From Mycobacterium sp. 4858 (GTDB lineage Bacteria > Actinomycetota > Actinomycetes > Mycobacteriales > Mycobacteriaceae), in assembly GCF_900240975.1 (NCBI RefSeq), contig NZ_LT968776.1, positions 1,426,001-1,490,000 of the forward strand: 64,000 nucleotides of DNA. The letters are read 5' to 3'. Positions 52,369 through 61,416 of the stretch are shown here, piece by piece. Below the pieces are notes generated by a model, which saw only the letters and a program-made list of their open reading frames with translations, had not been told where the DNA came from and made no database searches. A program made the position numbers and the translations under genes. Within the stretch, counting starts at the first letter, position 1; each line of letters starts with the position of its first letter.

Positions 52369-52671
52369 GTGAACGGATTTCTCAACTCGATCGTCTCGTG
52401 GCTGCGAGCGGGATACCCGGAAGGGATCCCGCCGACGGACACCTTCCCGGTGCTCGCGCTGCTGACCCGCCGGCTGTCCCATGACGAGGTCAAAGAGGTG
52501 GCCTGCGAGCTGGTCCGGCGCGGCGAGTTCGACGACGTGGACATCGGGGTGCTGATCACCCAGATCACCGACGAGCTGCCGACACCCGACGACGTCGAGC
52601 GCGTCCGGGTCCGGTTGGCGGCCGTCGGCTGGCCGTTCGACGACGCGGAGCAGGCCGAGGACCCCGCATAG
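52369..52671 (+). CDS. DUF3349 protein (Rv0543c type)
   Basis: A 100-residue soluble helical protein of the DUF3349 family, recognised from FLNSIVSWLRAGYPEGIPP and FPVLALLTRRLSHDEV. The family structure is known for M. tuberculosis Rv0543c but not the function. GTG start at 52369, 50 bases after the Rv0544c-type gene. Confidence 0.9.
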   Translation: MNGFLNSIVSWLRAGYPEGIPPTDTFPVLALLTRRLSHDEVKEVACELVRRGEFDDVDIGVLITQITDELPTPDDVERVRVRLAAVGWPFDDAEQAEDPA

Positions 52672-52739
52672 CCGTACTGCGCGCCCTCACCGTCCCGCCG
52701 GGCTCGGCCGTATCGACGCTGTTACCCGCCCTGGAACGG

Positions 52740-53822
52740 GTGCTTGACGCCCGCGACCCCGCACTGGTCGCCCTCGACCCCGCCTCGGACGCGCTGCGGG
52801 CGGCCCTGCGGGTCGGCGAAGAGATCGACGACGACGTGACCCTGGTGGTGACGACGTCGGGGACCACGGGTGCGCCCAAGGGGGCCCTGCTCACCGCGGC
52901 CGCGCTGACGGCCAGCGCGACGGCCACCCATAACCGCCTCGGCGGGCCGGGCAGTTGGCTGCTGGCCTTGCCGCCGCATCACATCGCCGGGCTGCAGGTG
53001 CTGGTGCGCAGCGCCCTCGCCGGCTCGACGCCCGTGGAGCTGGACGTCTCAGCGGGCTTCGACGTCGCCCAATTGCCCGCCGCGACAAGGCGATTGGCAT
53101 CCGGGCGGCGATACACGTCGCTGGTAGCCACGCAGTTGGCCAAGGCGCTGACCAATCCGGCGGCCGCCGCCGCCCTCGCCGAACTGGACGCCGTCCTGCT
53201 CGGCGGCGGACCGGCCCCGCAGGGCGTGCTCGATGCCGCGGCGGCGGCCGGCGTCGCCGTGGTCCGCACCTACGGCATGAGCGAGACCGCCGGCGGCTGC
53301 GTGTACGACGGCGTGCCGCTGGACGGCGTCCGGGTCCGGGTGGCCGACGGCGGGCGCATCGCCCTCGGCGGCGCGACCCTGGCGAAGGGCTACCGCAACC
53401 CCGTGCACCCCGACCCGTTCGCCGAGCGGGGCTGGTTCCGCACCGATGACCTCGGCGCCCTCGACGGGGCTGGCGTGCTGACCGTGCTGGGCCGCGCCGA
53501 CGACGCGATCAGCACGGGTGGGTTGACCGTGCTGCCGCAACTGGTCGAGGCCGCGCTGGGCAGCCATCCCGCCGTCGGGGACTGCGCGGTTTTCGGCCTC
53601 GCCGACGACCGGCTGGGCCAGCGGGTGGTGGCCGCGGTCGTGGTGGCGGCGGGCCGCCCGGCGCCGACCCTGGACGCGCTGCGCGCTCATGTTGCACGCG
53701 CCCTGGACGCCACCGCCGCTCCGCGCGAGATGCACATCGTCGACGCGCTGCCGCGACGCGGCATCGGCAAGGTCGACCGCATGGCGTTAGTGCGCCGCTT
53801 CGCCGGTTCGGCCGGTCAATAG
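52740..53822 (+). CDS. menE: o-Succinylbenzoate-CoA ligase MenE
   Basis: A 360-residue AMP-forming ligase that makes o-succinylbenzoyl-CoA. Motifs: TTSGTTGAPKGALLTA (P-loop), RTYGMSETAGGCVYDG, FRTDDLGAL and the A10 Lys in RRGIGKVDRMA. It is short, like M. tuberculosis MenE. GTG 52740 gives the same N terminus as Rv0542c as I recall it. The frame remains open for at least 24 upstream codons (VLRALTVPPGSAVSTLLPAL) that look protein-like, so a longer form starting near the DUF3349 stop cannot be excluded. Confidence 0.93.
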   Translation: MLDARDPALVALDPASDALRAALRVGEEIDDDVTLVVTTSGTTGAPKGALLTAAALTASATATHNRLGGPGSWLLALPPHHIAGLQVLVRSALAGSTPVELDVSAGFDVAQLPAATRRLASGRRYTSLVATQLAKALTNPAAAAALAELDAVLLGGGPAPQGVLDAAAAAGVAVVRTYGMSETAGGCVYDGVPLDGVRVRVADGGRIALGGATLAKGYRNPVHPDPFAERGWFRTDDLGALDGAGVLTVLGRADDAISTGGLTVLPQLVEAALGSHPAVGDCAVFGLADDRLGQRVVAAVVVAAGRPAPTLDALRAHVARALDATAAPREMHIVDALPRRGIGKVDRMALVRRFAGSAGQ

Positions 53823-53833
53823 GCTGGTCGACC

Positions 53834-55186
53834 GTGAGGGTGGCACGTCGGGAGGCAGCGGCCGTCGGGGTCGGGGCGGTGCTGGTGGTGGCGGCGTTCG
53901 TGTTGCCGCGGCTGCACTGGGGCGTCCGGCCGCGCACCGATGTGGGGCAGGAGCGATTCGGCACGCACACCGGGGCCCCGCCGATTTTCGGTGCCTGGGA
54001 GGTCCACGCCAGCTGGGGCACTGGGCCGGCCATCGCCATCGCGGTGGCCGCGGTGGTCTGGGGACCGATTCTGGCGCAACGCCTCTCGTGGCGGGTGTTG
54101 ACGCTGGGCACGTGGGCCACCGCCTGCGGATGGGCATTCGCGCTGGCGATGATCGACGGCTGGCAGCGCGGCTTCGCCGGCCGGCTGACCACCAGGGACG
54201 AGTACCTGTCGCAGGTGCCCGGCATCACCGACATCCCGGCCGCGGTGCGCACGTTCGCCAGCCGGATCGTCGACTACCAGCCGAACTCGTGGACCACGCA
54301 CGTCTCCGGGCATCCGCCCGGCGCGCTGCTGACGTTCGTCTGGCTCGACCGGATCGGCCTGCACGGGGGCTCCTGGGCCGGGCTGCTGTGCCTGCTGGTC
54401 GGGTCCAGTGCGGCGGCCGCGGTGCTGATCGCCGTCCGCGCGCTGGCCGACGAGCAGACCGCGCGCCGCGCCGCACCGTTCGTCGCCGTCGCGCCCACGG
54501 CGATCTGGGTGGCGGTGTCGGCCGACGGGTACTTCGCCGGCATCGCCGCATGGGGCATCGCGCTGTTGGCCCTGGCGGTGCACCGGCCGGTCCGGTTCCC
54601 CGTGTGGGCGGCCGCCGGCGCGGGCCTGCTGCTGGGCTGGGGCGTGTTCTGCAACTACGGGCTGATGCTGATGGGGCTGCCGGCCGTGGCGGTGCTGGCG
54701 TCGGCCGCCGACTGGCGAGCCGCGCTTCGGGCGCTCGGCCCGGCGACGCTGGCCGCCGTGGCGGTGGCCGTGGCCTTCGCGGTCTCGGGGTTCTACTGGT
54801 TCGACGGCTACACCCTTGTGCAGCAACGCTATTGGCAGGGCATCGCCAAGGACCGGCCGTTTCAATACTGGAGCTGGGCCAACCTGGCGTCCGTCGTGTG
54901 CGCGATCGGGTTGGGCAGCGTCGCCGGGGTCACCCGGGTGTTCGACTGGGCGGCTATCCGGCGCCGCTCCGGGTTCCACCTGCTGCTGCTGGCCGTGCTG
55001 GCCGCCATCGCCTGCGCGGATCTCAGCATGCTCAGCAAGGCCGAGGTCGAGCGGATCTGGCTGCCCTTCACCATGTGGCTCACCGCGGCGCCCGCGCTAC
55101 TGCCCGTCCGGTCACACCGGCTGTGGCTGGCGCTCAACGCCGCCGGCGCCGTGCTGCTCAACACCCTCATCGTCACGAACTGGTAG
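53834..55186 (+). CDS. Polytopic membrane protein, GT-C-like (Rv0541c type)
   Basis: A 450-residue protein with about eleven membrane helices and a large early extracytoplasmic loop (residues about 95-160, GFAGRLTTRDEYLSQVPGIT), the general layout of GT-C glycosyltransferases that use polyprenyl-phosphate sugars. It starts 11 bases after menE and converges with two glycosyltransferase genes. A role in cell-envelope sugar transfer is inference. Confidence 0.85.
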   Translation: MRVARREAAAVGVGAVLVVAAFVLPRLHWGVRPRTDVGQERFGTHTGAPPIFGAWEVHASWGTGPAIAIAVAAVVWGPILAQRLSWRVLTLGTWATACGWAFALAMIDGWQRGFAGRLTTRDEYLSQVPGITDIPAAVRTFASRIVDYQPNSWTTHVSGHPPGALLTFVWLDRIGLHGGSWAGLLCLLVGSSAAAAVLIAVRALADEQTARRAAPFVAVAPTAIWVAVSADGYFAGIAAWGIALLALAVHRPVRFPVWAAAGAGLLLGWGVFCNYGLMLMGLPAVAVLASAADWRAALRALGPATLAAVAVAVAFAVSGFYWFDGYTLVQQRYWQGIAKDRPFQYWSWANLASVVCAIGLGSVAGVTRVFDWAAIRRRSGFHLLLLAVLAAIACADLSMLSKAEVERIWLPFTMWLTAAPALLPVRSHRLWLALNAAGAVLLNTLIVTNW

Positions 55187-55192
55187 GCGCGG

Positions 55193-55855
55193 CTACAGGC
55201 CGGCCGCGCGGGTGAACCTGGCGAAACGACTGGCCTGCCCGCACGCCTCGCGCACCGCGGCAACGTCGTCGAGCACGTCGATGTCGGCCAACCGCGGCAC
55301 GGGCGTGACGTGGATATCATTGTCGCGCAACGCTTTCAGGGTGAGCTCCCCGGTGTCGGGCTGGGACATCGGGACGGTGCGCAGGCATTCGGCCATGGCT
55401 GGCGCCGCCACGCCGAGCACCCACCAACCGCCGTCGTGGGCCAGTCCCAGCACGGCCGGCGCCTCCAGCAGCCGGCGCGCGCAATCGGCCAGCAGCTCGG
55501 CGGTCACCTGCGGGGTGTCCATCCCGATCTGCAGCACCGGAAACCCGTCCGCGGCGTCGGCGTGGGCGTTGGCGAGCCGGTCCGCGAAGTCCTCGCCGCG
55601 CTGCGGAATCACGGTGAAGGACCGCAGCCGTCGCCGGATCTCGACCGCGCCGGCCGCGGAGTCCAGGTCACCGGTCATGGCGACCACCCGGTTGGCCACC
55701 GGCGCGGCGGCCACCGCGTCCAGCGTGTCCAGCAGCGCGGCCGCGGCGATCTCGGCGGCGACGGCGTCCCCGACGCTGGCCGCGAGCCTGGTCTTGGCGC
55801 GGCCCGGCTCCGGCGCCTTGGCGACCACCAGCAGCGTCACCGGCAGGACGCTCAC
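55193..55855 (-). CDS. DUF2064 glycosyltransferase-like protein (Rv0540 type)
   Basis: A 220-residue nucleotide-sugar-binding fold protein of the DUF2064/TIGR04282 group: VVAKAPEPGRAKTRLAAS at the N terminus, QRGEDFADRLANA, IGMDTPQVTAELL and DGGWWVLGV. It overlaps the upstream GT2 gene by four bases, so both are co-translated. Donor and acceptor unknown. Confidence 0.88.
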   Translation of the reverse strand: MSVLPVTLLVVAKAPEPGRAKTRLAASVGDAVAAEIAAAALLDTLDAVAAAPVANRVVAMTGDLDSAAGAVEIRRRLRSFTVIPQRGEDFADRLANAHADAADGFPVLQIGMDTPQVTAELLADCARRLLEAPAVLGLAHDGGWWVLGVAAPAMAECLRTVPMSQPDTGELTLKALRDNDIHVTPVPRLADIDVLDDVAAVREACGQASRFARFTRAAGL

Positions 55856-56505
55856 GAGATCACCTTCCAGAAGTCGAGGATCGCGGTGATGCTCCCCCGC
55901 AGCGAACCGCTGACCTTCGACTTACCGCCCGTCCGGGGGCCGTAGCCGACGTCGAGTTCGACCACGCGCCAGCCGGCCGCGGCGGCGCGCACCAGGAGCT
56001 CGAGCGGATAGCCCGAACGCCGGTCGACGACGCCGAGGTTCAGCAGCGCCTCCCGCCGGGCCACCCGCATCGGCGCGATGTCGTGCACAGGCAGTCCGTG
56101 GCGGGTGCGCAGCCGCCAGCTCATCACCACGGTGCCGACCCGGGCGACCCAGGGCCAATGCAGTCCGGCCACCGGCCGGCGCCGCCCGACCACCAGGTCC
56201 GCGCCCTGCTCGAGCGCGGCGACGAGCCGCGGCAGGTCGCCGCCATCCATGGAGCCGTCGGCGTCGATCACCGCCACGATCGGGGTGGTCGCGGCCACCA
56301 CGCCCGCGTGCACCGCCGAGCCGTACCCGGCCCGCGGCTCCACGACGACCTCGGCGCCGTGCCGCCGCGCGACCCCGGCGGTGTCGTCGGTGCTGTTGTT
56401 GTCGACCACCAGCGCCCGGTATCCGGCGGGTATGCCCGCCAGCACGCCGGGCAGCGACTCCTCTTCGTTCAGACAGGGCAGCACCACCGTGACGGCGTCG
56501 GGCAT
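55852..56505 (-). CDS. GT2 glycosyltransferase, dolichyl-phosphate-sugar synthase-like (Rv0539 type)
   Basis: A 217-residue family 2 transferase: VTVVLPCLNEEESLPGVL, VVDNNSTDDT, the DxD metal motif in AVIDADGSMDGGDLP and GGKSKVSGSLRGS. No membrane helix. Likely transfers a sugar from a nucleotide donor to polyprenyl phosphate, which would feed a GT-C enzyme such as the neighbouring Rv0541c-type protein (inference). It starts 6 bases after the proline-rich protein. Confidence 0.9.
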   Translation of the reverse strand: MPDAVTVVLPCLNEEESLPGVLAGIPAGYRALVVDNNSTDDTAGVARRHGAEVVVEPRAGYGSAVHAGVVAATTPIVAVIDADGSMDGGDLPRLVAALEQGADLVVGRRRPVAGLHWPWVARVGTVVMSWRLRTRHGLPVHDIAPMRVARREALLNLGVVDRRSGYPLELLVRAAAAGWRVVELDVGYGPRTGGKSKVSGSLRGSITAILDFWKVIS

Positions 56506-56511
56506 GACGCC

Positions 56512-58433
56512 TCAGAACCCGCGATGGCTGCGCGGCTGCTGCGGGACGAGCGTCTCCTGCGAATGCGTGGGCGGCGCGGTCTCTTGCGTGTGCGGCGGCG
56601 GCGAGTAGGTGGTGGGGGGCTGCTCGTGCGAGGTCGGCGGCGGGGAGTACGACGTCGTCGGCGGGGAGTACGACGTGGTCGGCGGCGAGTAGGAGGTTGT
56701 CGGGGGCGAGTACGAGGTCGTCGGCGGGCTGATCGACGTCGTAGGCGGGCTGATCGACGTGGTCGGCGGGCTGATCGACGTCGTAGGCGGGCTGATCGAA
56801 GTCGTCGGCGGGCTGATCGACGTCGTCGGGGGCTCGTAACTGGTCGTGGGCGGGGTGATCGTCGTCGTGGACGGCGGGTTGTACGGCGGCTGCGGGTAGC
56901 CGGGTTGCCAGCCCGGGAACGGAACGATGACCGGAACGGGAACGGGCACAACGGGATTCGGGTTGGGCACGCCCCCCGGGGCGCCGGGCTCCACCGGCGC
57001 GGCGGGCGCCGCCGGCGCCCCTCCCCCGGCGGGGGGCGCCACCTGTTGCGGGACGGCGGGGGGGGGCGGGGGGGGGGCCCCCCCGGAACCCGCGGTGGGG
57101 TGGGGGGCCCGGGGGGGGGGGGCCGGCGGCCGCTGCTGCGGCGGGAAAAGGGGGATGGAATTTGCCCGGGGGGGGGTTTGGGGGCCGCAGCGGGGGCGGT
57201 GATTCCCCCTCCCCCGGCGGGCGGCGCCACCTGTTGCGGAACGGCGGTGGGGGCCGGGAGGGTGCCTCCCTGGAACCCGGCGTTGGGCTGGTCGACCGGG
57301 GGCGGCGGCACCGGCGCCTGCTGCTGCGTCGGCAATAGCGGCATGAACTTGCCCGGAGCGGCGTTCTGGTGCCCGACGACGGGCTGTTGACTCGCGGTGG
57401 GACGGACGGCGATGGCGATCGCGGCGGCCAGGGACGCGAACCCGACGACGGCGAAGGCGATCACGGCGTTGCCGACCACCAGGGAGCGTCGGCTCAGGCG
57501 CGAGGGGATCGCCTCGGTCTGGTCGACGTGGTCGTAGTCGTCGAATTCGGGGCCGTACTCGTCGCCGGCGAACGGCTCGGCGTCATCCGCCATCGAATAG
57601 GCCAGCTGCGGCTCCTCCTCGGCCGGCGGCGGCACGACCGCCGTCTCGTCCCCGGTGAGCCCGGGCGCCATCGCCGTCTCGTCCCCGGTGAGCCCGGGCG
57701 CCATCGCGGTCTCGTCGCCGGTGAGCCCGACGGCCGGCGCCTCGTCCCCGGTGAGCCCGACGGCTGGCGCCATCGCCGTCGCATCGGCACCGGCCGCGGC
57801 CGCCATCGCGGCGCCGCGGGCGACCGCGAACGCGGGTTCGTCGGCGACCTGCACCCGCATGGTCGACGACGCGTCGCGCAACTGGTCGGCAACCTGGGCC
57901 AACTCGGGCGAAGCCCCCACCAGGTACACCTCGCCCGGGGCATCCGGCCGGGCGCTGAGTTGGGCCATCATCGTGTTGAACGTCGCGGTGACGTCGCCGC
58001 CGGCGAGTGGCTCCCTGGCCAGCACGGTCGGGGGGGAGTTCTGGTCGTCGGCGGAGCCTGGCACCGACAACGTCGCCGTCGCGTCGTCCATCACCAGCGC
58101 GGCGCCCGGCCGGCCCGCCGCGCGCATCAAGGCGGCCACGGCCTGCGACTCGGAGAGCACTGCGACGTTGGAAACACCGGAGTCTTGCAGCGCCTGGCGC
58201 AGCTGGCCGGCCCGCGGATCGTCGCTCCAGCACACGCGGGTGCCGACCAGCCGGTGATTCTCATCCGCCAGGAGCCGATTGGTGCCGACCACCGTCTCGG
58301 TGAGTTTTCCGACCGGGTTGTCCTCCAGGTTGACGACGGATTGGTCGATCACGTCGGCGCCCTGCGCGCCCGGCCCGACAAGCGCCAAGCGGGCAACGGG
58401 GCCCGTGACCGCGACCCCCAACACGACGTCCAT
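56512..58433 (-). CDS. Proline-rich membrane protein (Rv0538 type), frame broken in this assembly
   Basis: The N part (58433 to about 57231, 401 codons) has an actin/Hsp70-like or DUF7159-like start (MDVVLGVAVTGPVARLALVG), an acidic linker with GLTGDE repeats, one membrane helix (NAVIAFAVVGFASLAAAIAI) and a Pro/Gln-rich segment. The C part (57042-56512, 176 codons) is in another frame and consists of Pro-rich sequence and PPTTS repeats. Joining at the matching GTG codons (57230 and 57042), i.e. removing 188 bases, gives one protein of about 577 residues, close to Rv0538 (548). AAGGAGA precedes the ATG. First gene of the unit with Rv0539- and Rv0540-type genes. Confidence 0.85.
56640..56850. 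repeat. Tandem 21-bp repeats encoding PPTTS[I/Y]S
   Basis: About nine in-frame units of 21 bases encode SISPPTT (five) and SYSPPTT (four) in the C-terminal domain of the Rv0538-type protein. Such Thr/Pro repeats often lie outside the membrane and are O-mannosylated in mycobacteria; copy number probably varies between strains. Confidence 0.85.
57043..57230. other. Corrupted 188-bp near-duplicate, probable assembly artefact
   Basis: This stretch aligns with the next roughly 190 bases (57231-57400): both contain GCGCCACCTGTTGCGG (57036 and 57224), CGGGTTCC-type segments and GCGGCATGAACTTGCCCGG versus its G-rich version. Nearly all differences are changes to G on the + strand and runs of up to 12 G appear. 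It breaks the reading frame by 188 bases. Confidence 0.85.
57651..57775. repeat. Tandem repeats encoding GLTGDE units
   Basis: Four GLTGDE copies separated by A/M/P-rich spacers come from near-identical units (CTCGTCCCCGGTGAGCCC repeated) in the linker of the Rv0538-type protein, before its membrane helix. Likely length-variable. Confidence 0.8.
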
Positions 58434-58711
58434 CCCGGTTCTCCTTCGGCTGGTTACCCCACGACCAGCAATGTCCCGGCATCATTACACTTGCGATACC
58501 GTTGGCAGTATCAGTTATTCGGGCGACAAGGTTTGCCCATAGCGCAGCGTAACCAGCTTCTCGAACTACAGGACGGTCGCCGCGGAATCCGCCACGGCGT
58601 CCGAACGGAGAATATGTTCGCAAGCGAGCAGTGCGGCCGGCTCGGCAGGGCAATCACCCGCCGCGCAACCGATCCTGCGCCACAACCGACCGTCGTCGAA
58701 TCCCGGGGGGC

Positions 58712-60382
58712 ATGGTGAGCCAGAGCAGCGACGACGCCCCTACCGGCCCCATCGATCACGGGCAGGCGCAGCGAACCACTCGCATCATCCGGCCGGCCGC
58801 AGGCGATTTGACCCCGCCCGGGAATTCCACGCGACGCTGGCACGTCGTCAGCGATCTGACCGCCGTCGCGCTCCTGATCGTCGCCCTGTTGCTGCCGTGG
58901 AACCTGGACTTCGGCGTCGGGATTCCCGGCAGCAGCCCGGTTCTCTTCGCGGTGCTCGTCGCGGCGACCGCGCTGTCCGTCATCGCCGTCGCCGCGGCCG
59001 GTTCCTGGCGGTCGTCCGGTGCGCGGTTCAACCCCGCGGCGGCGGCCCGCCTTCGCCTGGGGCTCAACATCCCCTATGCGCTGCTGGTGCTGGCGTTCGT
59101 GGGATTCGACGCGTTCGAGACCGTCAAGTTCGGCGGCACGGTGAACGTGCCGGGCGGCGTCGGGCCGGGCGCGTGGGCCGGCATCGCCGGCTCCCTGCTG
59201 AGCGCGCAGGCGGCGGCCACCGGCGCCCGCTCCGGACCGGTCCCCGAGGGCGACGAGTACACCGGCTGGCTGAGGTCGGCCCGGGTCATCGGCTACGCGT
59301 CGATGCTGTTGGCGGTGCTCAGTTTTGGCTTCAACCTGTATTGGCGGGTGCGCTACGCGCTGCAGAACGTCGGCGGCGCAGCCGCGTTCGGCACGCAGAA
59401 CGTCGCGGTGATCGTGACGGCGCTGGTGTACGGCGTGGTGGCGTTGGTCGCCGTGCTGGTCGCCGCCAGGTGGTTGCTGCGCGGCACCCGGGCCTCCCGG
59501 CTGGCCACCGTCGCGCTCGGCGCGTCGACGCTGGTCGCCGGGATCGGAGTGTGGATCCTGCCCGTGGGGCGGAACATCGACGCGTTCCACGGCATCGCGC
59601 AGAACACCTCGACCGCCGGGGTCGGCTTCGAGGGCTATCTGGCATGGGCGGCCGCCGCGGCGATCTTCGCACCCGGGACGCTGTTCGGTCACCGGAACAC
59701 CACCGGGGCCGAGGAGGGCGCCTGGCGGGTGGCGGCCCGAAACGGCTTGCTGCTCATCGCCGTATGGGCCCTGGGCTCGATGGCGATGCGGCTGACGGAT
59801 CTCTTCGTCTCCGTGAGCCTGAATTACCCCTTCTCCCGCTACGACAGCGTGGTGCTGGCGGCGTTCGATCTGGCCACCGCCGTCCTGGCGATCTGGCTGC
59901 GCGTCAACCTGGGCAAGGCCGCCCGCTCCGCGCGGCTGATCACGGCGCTGTGCGGGCTGGTCGCCACGCTGAGCGTCGCCCGCGTCGTGGTGGGGGTGGT
60001 GTTGGCGCCGCGGTTCGCGGATTCACCCAATTCGCCTGCGCAGCACCCGGTCTACGGCAACAACCTCGCCCAGCAGATCACCAGCACCTTCGACGTGACG
60101 CTGTGCGGCCTGGCCCTGTGCATCCTGGGGGCCGCCGTGGTCACCGGACAGCTGCGCGGCCGCCGCCTGCGACGCCGCCGTGCCGTCCCCGGGCCCGCCG
60201 TCCCGCCGCCCGGCGCTCCCGCCGCGCCCAGGGCGCGAGTCCCGGTGGGCCACGCGGCCGCGCCGTCGGCCACGGCGACCACGCGGATCGCCACCGGCCC
60301 GCGGATCTTCCGGGGCGACGACTCCGCGACGCGCCAGATACCCGTGCAGCGGCCCAAGATCTACCGGCCGCCGCAGGGGTAG
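58712..60382 (+). CDS. Polytopic membrane protein (Rv0537c type)
   Basis: A 556-residue protein with about eleven hydrophobic helices between residues 50 and 490, a cytoplasmic N terminus and a basic, Pro/Ala-rich C-terminal tail (RRLRRRRAVPGPAVPPP onward). No enzyme motif was recognised. ATG 58712 or GTG 58715 follow a run of G that may serve as ribosome site. It is divergent from the Rv0538-type gene; the 278-base gap holds GATAC-N8-GTATC (58495-58512) and no gene. Position matches Rv0537c. Confidence 0.87.
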   Translation: MVSQSSDDAPTGPIDHGQAQRTTRIIRPAAGDLTPPGNSTRRWHVVSDLTAVALLIVALLLPWNLDFGVGIPGSSPVLFAVLVAATALSVIAVAAAGSWRSSGARFNPAAAARLRLGLNIPYALLVLAFVGFDAFETVKFGGTVNVPGGVGPGAWAGIAGSLLSAQAAATGARSGPVPEGDEYTGWLRSARVIGYASMLLAVLSFGFNLYWRVRYALQNVGGAAAFGTQNVAVIVTALVYGVVALVAVLVAARWLLRGTRASRLATVALGASTLVAGIGVWILPVGRNIDAFHGIAQNTSTAGVGFEGYLAWAAAAAIFAPGTLFGHRNTTGAEEGAWRVAARNGLLLIAVWALGSMAMRLTDLFVSVSLNYPFSRYDSVVLAAFDLATAVLAIWLRVNLGKAARSARLITALCGLVATLSVARVVVGVVLAPRFADSPNSPAQHPVYGNNLAQQITSTFDVTLCGLALCILGAAVVTGQLRGRRLRRRRAVPGPAVPPPGAPAAPRARVPVGHAAAPSATATTRIATGPRIFRGDDSATRQIPVQRPKIYRPPQG

Positions 60383-60387
60383 GACGC

Positions 60388-61416
60388 TCAGCGCAGCGGG
60401 GCGAACGCGAATTCGCGCAGCCCCTCGGCCGGCTCGATGGCCGCGCGGAAACCCAACACCCGCTCCGCCCGCGACGGGTCGGCGACGATGTGGCGCACGT
60501 CGCCGCTGCGGTACTGGCCGGTGATCACCGGTGCGAGCCCACCGCCCCGCGCATCGCAGAGCGCGCCGGCCACCTGCAGGATCGACACCGGCCGCCCCGA
60601 ACAGACGTTCACCGCGGTGAAGCCGTCCGTGTGCCGGGTGGCCGCGAGGTTGGCGGCGGCCACGTCGTCGACGTGGACGAAGTCCCGCATCTGGCCGCCG
60701 TCCTCGAAAACCCTTGGCGGCTTGCCCTTTTCGAGCGATGACCGGAAGATCGCCGCCACGCCGGAATAGGGGGTGTCGCGCGGCATCCCGGGTCCGTACA
60801 CGTTGTGATAGCGCAGCGCCACCACCGAGCCGCCTGTCGCCTCCGACCACGCCAGCGCGTAATGCTCCTGCGCGGTCTTGCTGGCCGCGTACAGGCTGCG
60901 CGGGCGCAGCGCGGCGTCCTCGTCGACCAGGCGCCACTCGAGTTGCTCGCCCCCGGCCGGGCAGCGGTGTTCGAAGAGCCCGGCGTCCAGGTCGGCGCGC
61001 CGCCGCGGCAGCGGGTCGACGAGCCCGTGTCGCCCGCAGTGGTACCGGCCCTGGCCGTACACCACCATCGACGACGCCAGCACCAGGCGGCGCACCCCGG
61101 CGGCGAACATCTGCGCGAGCAGCACCGTGGTGGCGTAGTCGTTGTGACCGCCATAGGCGGGGGCATCCGCGGCGTCCACGCCGGCCCCCACCATCGCCGC
61201 CTGATGACACACCAGGTCCACCCCGTCCAGCAGCGGCGCCAACGCGTCGGCGTCGCGGACGTCGACGCGGTGACAGCCCTGCGGCAGCACCGGATTCGGG
61301 CCGTGCGCGGCCGGCAGCAACGCGTCGACACCGACCACGTCGTGGCCCGCGGCCCGCAGCGCCGCGTCCACCCGCGGGCCGATGAAGCCGGCCGCACCGG
61401 TCAGCAACACCCTCAT
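60388..61416 (-). CDS. galE3: NAD-dependent epimerase/dehydratase (GalE3/Rv0536 type)
   Basis: A 342-residue extended SDR: cofactor loop LLTGAAGFIGPRV, catalytic Ser in LASSMVVYG and YAASK, then HNVYGPG and a sugar-binding C-terminal part. It should epimerise or modify a nucleotide sugar. The ATG overlaps the stop of the phosphorylase gene by four bases, so the two are one operon; it converges with the Rv0537c-type gene. Confidence 0.92.
   Translation of the reverse strand: MRVLLTGAAGFIGPRVDAALRAAGHDVVGVDALLPAAHGPNPVLPQGCHRVDVRDADALAPLLDGVDLVCHQAAMVGAGVDAADAPAYGGHNDYATTVLLAQMFAAGVRRLVLASSMVVYGQGRYHCGRHGLVDPLPRRRADLDAGLFEHRCPAGGEQLEWRLVDEDAALRPRSLYAASKTAQEHYALAWSEATGGSVVALRYHNVYGPGMPRDTPYSGVAAIFRSSLEKGKPPRVFEDGGQMRDFVHVDDVAAANLAATRHTDGFTAVNVCSGRPVSILQVAGALCDARGGGLAPVITGQYRSGDVRHIVADPSRAERVLGFRAAIEPAEGLREFAFAPLR

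Noticed and set aside
57051..57120. Possible G-quadruplex or recombination hotspot in G runs
   Set aside because: The neighbouring intact copy shows that the G runs arise from substitutions in a duplicated segment, so sequencing error is the simpler explanation.
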